Source: Pseudomonadota bacterium (lineage in GTDB: Bacteria > Pseudomonadota > Alphaproteobacteria > Rhizobiales > Xanthobacteraceae). Taken from it: a DNA stretch of 12,444 nucleotides. The position numbers were made by a program, and so were the translations under genes. Location: NCBI GenBank assembly GCA_021823875.1, contig JAKAMD010000063.1, forward strand, positions 1 to 12,444, written 5' to 3'. Under the pieces are notes generated by a model. The model made no database searches and had not been told where the DNA came from. It saw only the letters and a list, made by a program, of their open reading frames with translations. Shown here one piece after another: positions 6,885 to 12,444 of this stretch; positions within the stretch are counted from its first letter, which is position 1, and each line of letters starts with the position of its first letter.

Positions 6885-7853
6885 ATGCCGATGATCGCCC
6901 CCGATCCCGCCGTGATCGACCGCGCCATCAAGGCCGGGCAGCTGCCGGAGGCATTACGCGCCGGCCTCGCCGATCCACCGGCACGTATTGCGCTGACTTT
7001 GGTGACCCGCGACGGCGTACGGCGGCTCGATTGTTATACGGTCGCCGGCACCGCCCCCAAGCTTGCCGCCGTCACGTCCAGCGGCAATGGCAAGGCGGCG
7101 GCGACCTTCCCGCTCGAAAATGCGGCCATTGAGGCGTTGTTGAACGAGACGCTCGGGCTTGATGCTCCGCTCGCCGAGCTTGGCATCGACAAAGACCTGG
7201 ATGGCGCGGCGTTGTGGGCGCTCGCCGCCATGGCCGATGCCCATCGCCAGCGCGAATTGGAAAGCCTGCTGGCGCGCACGCCGGCGCGTCACGTCGCGGT
7301 CGACGAGGATGCGATCTATCTGCGCGTGCTCGACGGCGCCGCGCTGCCAGATCCGCGTTGGCTGTCCGGCCTGCTGACGCAACTTCTCGGCCCGGGCGAT
7401 GTCAGCGAGGCGCGGTTACAAACCGGGCTCGTCGGTTTGGCGCGCGCCGGCCTAGTGGCTGAAGACGAAGATGGCTTATGGGCGGCGCGGCCGGAATTCG
7501 CCACCGCTTTCGCGCAACTCGAAGTGCCGCTGGCGGGCGCGATGCTGTCGATCGATCGCCGCACCGGCAACGGCATCGACCATGGAACGCTGGCTTTGCT
7601 GCGCACGCTTTCGGCGGGCTGGACCGTCGAACCGCACGGCACGGGTGAAGCCAGCGGCGTGCGTCTGCGCTCGATGGGGCGCGATGCCATCCGCAGCATC
7701 ACGCACGCGGCGCTGACACGTGCGCTGCAGGCGGAGCTTACGTCGGCTAAGACGGTGAATACCGGTGAGACGCGCAGCTTCTGTCCGCAGTGCGGGCGGC
7801 CAACCGCCGCCACCGACCGTTTCTGCGGCCAGTGCGGCGTCAAGCTCGGCTGA
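6885..7853 (+). CDS. Soluble protein with C-terminal zinc ribbon (cluster protein D)
   Basis: A 322-residue protein without signal peptide or membrane helix. The last 25 residues form a double-CxxC zinc ribbon (Cys300, Cys303, Cys314, Cys317), with the same CxxC-x10-CxxC spacing as the N-terminal ribbon of cluster protein B. The rest is Ala/Leu-rich and mostly helical. Around residues 170-205 a helix-helix-'wing' pattern (SEARLQTGLVGLARAGLVAEDEDG) looks like a winged-helix fold, though this is weak. An isolated strand-rich section before the ribbon ends in GVRLRSMGRDAI. ATG 6885 has GGAG at 6874-6877, seven bases upstream; an ATG two codons later is less well spaced. The gene follows C after 19 bases and ends the cluster. 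Possible roles include a cytoplasmic partner of the C-terminal part of C or of the ribbon of B, or a regulator. None is shown by the sequence. Confidence 0.78.
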   Translation: MPMIAPDPAVIDRAIKAGQLPEALRAGLADPPARIALTLVTRDGVRRLDCYTVAGTAPKLAAVTSSGNGKAAATFPLENAAIEALLNETLGLDAPLAELGIDKDLDGAALWALAAMADAHRQRELESLLARTPARHVAVDEDAIYLRVLDGAALPDPRWLSGLLTQLLGPGDVSEARLQTGLVGLARAGLVAEDEDGLWAARPEFATAFAQLEVPLAGAMLSIDRRTGNGIDHGTLALLRTLSAGWTVEPHGTGEASGVRLRSMGRDAIRSITHAALTRALQAELTSAKTVNTGETRSFCPQCGRPTAATDRFCGQCGVKLG

Positions 7854-7917
7854 CCGCGGTACGCCACGCTCCGTAACTTCTCGACGTCTAAAGCTGAGGG
7901 AATACCTGAAACGGATT

Positions 7918-7952
7918 ACAAAAAGACATTGGCGGCTTGTTCCCACCATGTC
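7918..7952 (-). terminator. Probable intrinsic terminator of the amidase gene
   Basis: On the minus strand a stem begins GACATGGTGG, has the loop GAACAAG, and closes with CCGCCAATGTC; TTTTT follows at once (7924-7920). Ten pairs form with one bulged A and one G-U wobble. The wobble is a C-A mismatch if read on the plus strand, and the T run exists only on the minus side, so the structure is directional. It lies 47-81 bases beyond the amidase stop. No equivalent was found for the cluster that ends at 7853. Confidence 0.5.
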
Positions 7953-7998
7953 CGGCATAAGACCGCTGGGACACTCTTACCAGACCCAAGCTGCCGCT

Positions 7999-10332
7999 TT
8001 ATTGCCGCGGCAAAAGCCCGAACGCGGGGGGCGGAATGCGCCGTTTCGACGCTGCCTCGTAGGCCGAAGCGATCTTGAGCAGCACGTCCTCTTTGCCAGG
8101 CTCGACACGGAAGACGAGCGAAAACGGCAGCCCCGGTTCCGGGATTGTCGTTGGCTTGTCGGACGCGGCCGATACGTAGCGCTTGCGGTCGGCGCTCAGT
8201 TTGAAGACCGGATCGTAGACGGTGGTGACATAGCCGGCCGGGATCAGCACCTCAGTCAATCCGGCATTCGGACCATTGAAGCTTTCAGGCCGCAGGTTGG
8301 AGACGATGTCGTACTGATAGGCGCCCCCGATCAAGGCTGGCGGCCATGGGGTGTGCAGTCGCACCAGAGCGTCGAGACGGTTCTCCAGGATCACCATCAT
8401 ATCGACACGGCGCAACAGCTCGCGCAGCATGATGCGTTCGTTCACGCCTTGGCGCTCCCCCAACGGGTTGCGCATGTCCGCGATGTCTTCCCAATTCCGG
8501 AATGCCGCGCGCTGATCGTCGCCCCAGAACTTGGAGCGCGCATTCAGGGCCGCCCAATCGGTGAGCGTCTCGGTGAACCCCCTCGCCTTCCAGTCCTCGG
8601 CGCGACGCGACAGGTATTGCGAGATATGGAAGCGGAATCCGTTCGCCAGCGCCTGGTGCTGCACGGTTGCGAGGCCGAGGTTCGAGGGCGGCGCGAGCCG
8701 CCCATCCGCCAGAGCGACCATGTAGTCAATCGGCTGCATTGTTCCGCTGCCGAACACTTTGCCGGGCGCGAATTCGGTCGGCGCGATCGCGGCAGCGAAT
8801 TCCCTGAAAACCGGCTGGCCGTCCGCGCCAAGCCGATACAGGATATCGGGCATGATCAGAGGAATCAGCCGAGCCAGCGCGCGGCGAAAATCGACCGTCA
8901 TTTGCTCGATATCGAGATCGGGCGTCCAGCGTGGATCGGACGATTCGACCAGGGTTGCCCCGAGGTGGCCGCCGAGCATCGATTTGATTTCCTGGGCGGC
9001 GGCCGTGACGATCGGCTCTTCGGTCTTGGAGCCCTCGGGATAGACCATCGACTCGCGGATGATGCCGATCCGCAGGCCGGCGAGCGCGGTTTTGTTCCCC
9101 GGCATGGCGGCGTGGCTGGCATAGGATGTGTCGAGAACGGACGAACGTGGCACGGCGGTCCAGGCATCGCGCGGATCGTAGTAGCCCGCCTGCGGGTCTT
9201 TGAGGGCGTCGAGCACCTTGGCGCAGTCGGCGATTGTACGGCACAAGATTCCGGTACGGTCGACATGAATGTCGGCCCCGATGGCGCCGCCGTGGAAGCT
9301 CAACATCGCCTTGTGCGGCAGAATGAGCGCGATCGCGTTGTGGTTGGCGGGACCGCGGCAGGATGCGCGCGTCTCCTCGCCGAGGCTTGCCATCACCAGA
9401 TTGGCGCTGACCGACGAGCCCGAGCCTGAGCTGGAGCCAAGCGAAGCGGAACGCGTAGTGTCATAGACATTGGAGGGATTGCCGCCCCAGGTGCTGCGCT
9501 GAAAGCCGAGGGTCGATGGCAGTATTTTGTCGGGCTTGTGCTCGCCGCCGGGATCACCGGCGCGGCCATTGTATTCGGTGCACAGTGCCTTGGCGAAGAT
9601 AATGGCGCCCTTGTTGCGCAACTGTTCCACCAGCGTGTGATCGCGCGCTGGAAAGTCGATATCGTAGGCGGCATCGCCGCCGCCGGTCGAACGCATATCT
9701 TTGGTGTCGAACGGATCCTTGAACGAGAACACAACGCCGTACATGGGCATTTTTTCGAGGTCGGGATTGCGTCCGTATGTGGCGTCAAGTTCGGCCGCGG
9801 TTTCGAGCGCGTCGGGCAGACGGCGAAAAATCTCGCACACCGGCGGCGCATCGGGCGGCAGCGGGCCCTCCGAGGGATGCCGGTCGTAGTCGCCCCGGCA
9901 GGTGACTGAGCGCTCACCACGAATGTTGAGCGTCGCCAGCGCATTGAGCTGACCCGAATTCGGAATGCCTCTGATCATGCCAAACTGTTGATGCACGCTC
10001 GGATCCGAACTCGTCGGCTCCATGCGTCCATGCTCCAGCGGCTTGCCCTCGTACTTGTTCAGATCGGGCAAGAATGAAGAGGCTTTCACGGTCTCGGTCG
10101 GAAATTCGAGCGGCGCCCCTGCCCGCACCGTGCCACTCGCCGGCGGCACCGGCTTTCCGTCCTCCGTGGCCAGCGCGCTCGATACCCCGTTGTAGGCGCG
10201 AGCACGAGCAATATAGTGCCGGACGATTTCGACGACTGTGATTTCTCCGGCCTGGATCGCCCGATGCATTTCATCGATCGTCGCTTCTTCGAGACAAAAC
10301 GCCTTCTTCGCCGCGATCTTCGCATCCATCAT
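7999..10332 (-). CDS. Amidase-signature hydrolase, long form (777 aa)
   Basis: A predicted amidase of the Ser-cisSer-Lys family, 777 residues against about 450-550 for most members. The N-terminal family helix pair (residues 15-47, EEATIDEMHRAIQAG...) is followed by about 145 residues without usual counterpart before the catalytic Lys205 in FSFKDPFDTKDM. The Gly/Ser-rich signature is at 298-330: cis-Ser300 and nucleophile Ser324 are 24 residues apart, exactly as in FAAH and peptide amidase. The usual Gly-Gly before the nucleophile is Arg322-Ala323 here. The C-terminal half has further sequence (LNARSKFWGDD, LENRLDALVRLHTPWPPALIGG) and ends with the strand GLPFSLVFRVEPGKEDVLLKIASAYE, typical of the family C terminus. 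No signal peptide is seen. ATG 10332 or the adjacent ATG 10329 is preferred, with GGAAG 4 or 7 bases upstream. The 37 extra codons to 10443 lack support. Substrate is unknown; it converges on the four-gene cluster and probably has its own promoter. Confidence 0.88.
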   Translation of the reverse strand: MMDAKIAAKKAFCLEEATIDEMHRAIQAGEITVVEIVRHYIARARAYNGVSSALATEDGKPVPPASGTVRAGAPLEFPTETVKASSFLPDLNKYEGKPLEHGRMEPTSSDPSVHQQFGMIRGIPNSGQLNALATLNIRGERSVTCRGDYDRHPSEGPLPPDAPPVCEIFRRLPDALETAAELDATYGRNPDLEKMPMYGVVFSFKDPFDTKDMRSTGGGDAAYDIDFPARDHTLVEQLRNKGAIIFAKALCTEYNGRAGDPGGEHKPDKILPSTLGFQRSTWGGNPSNVYDTTRSASLGSSSGSGSSVSANLVMASLGEETRASCRGPANHNAIALILPHKAMLSFHGGAIGADIHVDRTGILCRTIADCAKVLDALKDPQAGYYDPRDAWTAVPRSSVLDTSYASHAAMPGNKTALAGLRIGIIRESMVYPEGSKTEEPIVTAAAQEIKSMLGGHLGATLVESSDPRWTPDLDIEQMTVDFRRALARLIPLIMPDILYRLGADGQPVFREFAAAIAPTEFAPGKVFGSGTMQPIDYMVALADGRLAPPSNLGLATVQHQALANGFRFHISQYLSRRAEDWKARGFTETLTDWAALNARSKFWGDDQRAAFRNWEDIADMRNPLGERQGVNERIMLRELLRRVDMMVILENRLDALVRLHTPWPPALIGGAYQYDIVSNLRPESFNGPNAGLTEVLIPAGYVTTVYDPVFKLSADRKRYVSAASDKPTTIPEPGLPFSLVFRVEPGKEDVLLKIASAYEAASKRRIPPPAFGLLPRQ

Positions 10333-10964
10333 AGGACTTCCATACTGTTGAATCGGTACGTGGCGATCCGAGTCGTGTTTGCGATTACGATAGCACTGCG
10401 GACGCCAGAACAAACGATGATATGACACCTCATCAAGAGACAATTATCGCTACCCGCAGTTGCGCTACCAAACAAAGGGCAGCATTCCGGGCTCGCTGAG
10501 CAGAACCACAGCGCTTCGTCTGTTGGCCCCTTCCATGCATCCCGCGCTCGATTTGAATAGAGCCAACCGGCGCAGCTTTGCACATGGCGCAATGGAACCA
10601 TGAATGGAGATCGCAACAAAGCAGACGCCGCCAATGCGCCTAAAACCGCTGCTGCCTGCAGTTACCTTTAAAGAATACAAAGTTGCTGCATGCGAGGGCG
10701 CATAGCTACAAATTGCGACTCCGAAGCATTATCGCGCCGGTTCGTTTCTTGACTTCACCAGCGCCGACTTCACGCTGGCCACGTGCTCCCGCATCAAATT
10801 CTCGGCGCGGCGGCCAGGGCATCTCGGTGCAATCATGATTTTTGGAGGCGGCTTAACCAAGACGCTGATGACTACCGCGAACTCGCGCTCAACTTTCAAT
10901 ATTGAAACCGAAATCTTCGTCACTGTGGTGTTCGCAAACGACGCAAGGCATTAAATTGTCTTAG
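10333..10964. other. 632-bp intergenic stretch, no convincing gene
   Basis: The amidase promoter should lie at the left end. The best match on the minus strand is TTGTCT (10443-10438), 15 bases, then TATCAT (10422-10417), about 85 bases before the ATG; the spacing is short and the call is weak. GATGA/TCATC arms overlap the -10-like element. A 64-codon GTG-started frame at 10923-10729 (-) has no ribosome binding site and no recognised family; I would not annotate it. Perfect palindromes are TTTCAATATTGAAA (10894-10907) and AATCATGATT (10831-10840). The stretch is visibly richer in A and T than the neighbouring genes. Short open frames at 10465-10680 and 10329-10634 (-) have irregular composition and look like chance. 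Confidence 0.5.
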
Positions 10965-12444
10965 CTATCGATAATTCTCGGCCTGCAGTCTAAACATCTG
11001 AGCATAATTACCGTCTCGCGCCATCAGTTCTTCGTGCGAGCCGCTTTCGCCGATCCGCCCATTGCTCAAGACGTAAATCCGGTCGGCCGTCCGGACGGTC
11101 GACAACCGATGACTGATCAAGATGGTCGTGCGGCCCTGCGCGAGGTCGCGAAATTTGCGGAACACTTCATGTTCGGCAGCGGGGTCGAGCGCACTGGTCG
11201 GCTCGTCCAGCACCAGAATCTGCGAATCGCGAATGAATGCGCGGGCCAAGGCAACCTTCTGCCATTCGCCGACGCTCAGCTCGCATTCGTCGTCGAACCA
11301 TTTGCCAAGTTTCGTATCGTAGTGCCGCGGGAGTTTGCCGATCAGGCCATCTGCGCCGGCCGCCTGTGCCGCCCCGATGATCCTTTGGTCATTCAGCGGA
11401 AGCTCGACGTTTCCGAGCCAAATATTTTCGCGCAAGGTCAAATCGTAGCGGGCGAAATCCTGGAAAACCACCCCAATCTGGCGGCGTAAGACGGCGGGAT
11501 CGAATTCACGCAGATCAACGCCGTCCAGCGTGATGGTTCCGGCTGTCGGATCATACAACCGGCACAGCAGCTTCACGAATGTGGACTTGCCGGCGCCGTT
11601 CGGCCCGACCAGCGCAATATGCTCACCCGGACGGATGGTCACGGTGACATCATCGAGAACCAGCCGGTCGGAACTACTGTAGCCCATGTTCACATGGTTG
11701 AATTCGATTCCCTGCTGGAGCGGACGGGGGACCGGCCGAGCGACCGCCGGAGCAACGACGCGTGGCTGGACACTAAGAAATTCGAACAGATTGCCGAGGA
11801 ATAGCGTGTCTTCGTACAGGCGCGCCACTGCACCAAAGACGTCGCGCAAATATGTCTGGCTGCTTTGGAAGGCCTGAAAATACATCACGAGGCTGCCGAT
11901 CGTGATCGCGCCAGACACGGTTTCGCCGGCGATGTAGGCAAGCGCGCCAAAGATCGCCAGGATGCTTGCAATCTCTCCGGCCAACTCTCCGATCGCGCGG
12001 CTCGCCGTCAAACGCAGGCGCAGACGGCGCAGATTGCGACGCAATTCGTTGAGCCGCTGAATGAAAATTGCGCCGAAATCGAACAGCCGCACTTCCTTGG
12101 CGTGGGCATCTCCGGAGAGCAGCCCGTGATAATACCAGGACTGGCGCTCCGCCGGCGTAACCGACCGTTGCCATTCATAAAGGCGGCGCGAATAGCGCAG
12201 CCGCAACAGCGTTCCCGGTATGGCCGCGGCGATCAGAACAACTGCGATCGCCCAATGCAGAGACAGCAGCAGACCGACAAGCGCAATTAAGGCCACACTG
12301 CTCTGTGCGAATTGCGCTAGACCGTTGACAACGCGCATCGGCCGATAGGACGCCTCTTGCTGCGCGCGGTGCAAAGTATCGTAGTAGGCAGGATTTTCGT
12401 AATGGGCCAAATCGACGGCGATGGACTTGGTGAGCAGCAACGAC
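10965..12444 (-). CDS. ABC exporter, fused permease and ATPase (N terminus outside window)
   Basis: The visible C-terminal 492 or so residues of a half-transporter with permease and nucleotide-binding domain in one chain. The frame is open to the right edge, so roughly the first 80-120 residues, including the first helices, are missing. Hydrophobic pairs are seen at SSVALIALVGLLLSL/AIAVVLIAAAIPG and ELAGEIASILAIFGALAYIAG/SGAITIGSLVMYF, with an EVRLFDFG coupling helix between them. The ATPase domain has Walker A GPNGAGKST (about 11581-11607), Q-loop VVFQDFARYDLTLRENI, signature LSVGEWQKVALARA (from 11280), Walker B ILVLDEPTSALD and H-loop LISHRLST. The signature deviates from LSGGQ at two positions. 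The 'xxGEWQK' form is, from memory, common in exporters related to lantibiotic and bacteriocin transporters. Inferred role: export of a peptide, lipid or other hydrophobic molecule across the inner membrane as a homo- or heterodimer. Substrate unknown. Confidence 0.92.
   Translation of the reverse strand, partial: SLLLTKSIAVDLAHYENPAYYDTLHRAQQEASYRPMRVVNGLAQFAQSSVALIALVGLLLSLHWAIAVVLIAAAIPGTLLRLRYSRRLYEWQRSVTPAERQSWYYHGLLSGDAHAKEVRLFDFGAIFIQRLNELRRNLRRLRLRLTASRAIGELAGEIASILAIFGALAYIAGETVSGAITIGSLVMYFQAFQSSQTYLRDVFGAVARLYEDTLFLGNLFEFLSVQPRVVAPAVARPVPRPLQQGIEFNHVNMGYSSSDRLVLDDVTVTIRPGEHIALVGPNGAGKSTFVKLLCRLYDPTAGTITLDGVDLREFDPAVLRRQIGVVFQDFARYDLTLRENIWLGNVELPLNDQRIIGAAQAAGADGLIGKLPRHYDTKLGKWFDDECELSVGEWQKVALARAFIRDSQILVLDEPTSALDPAAEHEVFRKFRDLAQGRTTILISHRLSTVRTADRIYVLSNGRIGESGSHEELMARDGNYAQMFRLQAENYR

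Noticed and set aside
7765..9429. A 554-codon open frame on the plus strand opposite the amidase gene
   Set aside because: It overlaps the end of protein D and runs antisense to conserved amidase motifs. The composition is typical of an antisense shadow.
10333..10443. A 37-codon upstream extension of the amidase
   Set aside because: The residues do not resemble the family start or a signal peptide. The ATG pair at 10332/10329 has a GGAAG close upstream.
10868..10954. A 28-codon plus-strand frame downstream of a GGAGG
   Set aside because: The spacing from GGAGG to the ATG is far too long, and the frame runs into the 3' side of the exporter gene without any recognisable feature.

Overview
The window looks like chromosome from a high-GC alphaproteobacterium, most likely a Bradyrhizobium/Rhodopseudomonas-type member of the Hyphomicrobiales. 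This rests on GC-rich third codon positions, a palindromic intergenic repeat of the kind scattered through those genomes (326-413), a small zinc-ribbon protein of a type I recall from Bradyrhizobium, and a candidate FixK/FNR box. The assignment is inference; there is no rRNA or marker gene here.

Layout, left to right. 1-255 (+) is the 3' end of an unidentified gene with a hydrophobic segment. 326-413 is a nested palindromic repeat. 484-1341 (+) is a complete aldo/keto reductase with an intact Asp-Tyr-Lys-His tetrad. Convergent to it, 1406-1633 (-) encodes a 75-residue zinc-ribbon protein with a strong ribosome binding site, a 14-bp palindrome and a near-consensus FixK/FNR box upstream. 2089-7853 (+) is a tight four-gene cluster. 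7999-10332 (-) is an unusually long amidase-signature enzyme, with a probable terminator after it. 10333-10964 is a 632-bp stretch without a convincing gene. 10965-12444 (-) is the C-terminal part of a fused permease/ATPase ABC exporter that runs off the right edge.

The most interesting part is the cluster at 2089-7853. Its four genes are joined by a 4-base overlap, a 5-base gap and a 19-base gap. They encode a six-helix membrane protein (A, 193 aa); a protein with an N-terminal zinc ribbon, one membrane helix and two tandem extracytoplasmic domains that look PsbP/DcrB-like (B, 461 aa); a 935-residue protein with signal peptide, cysteine-containing exported domain, membrane helix and a long predicted cytoplasmic part whose architecture recalls polymorphic toxins (C); and a soluble protein ending in the same class of zinc ribbon (D, 322 aa). 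B and D share the spacing CxxC-x10-CxxC. I read this as an uncharacterised membrane-associated complex with cytoplasmic zinc ribbons at both ends of the operon. I recognise no named system that matches it, and its function is unknown. The flanking reductase, amidase and ABC exporter face other directions or are separated, and there is no reason to place them in the same pathway.
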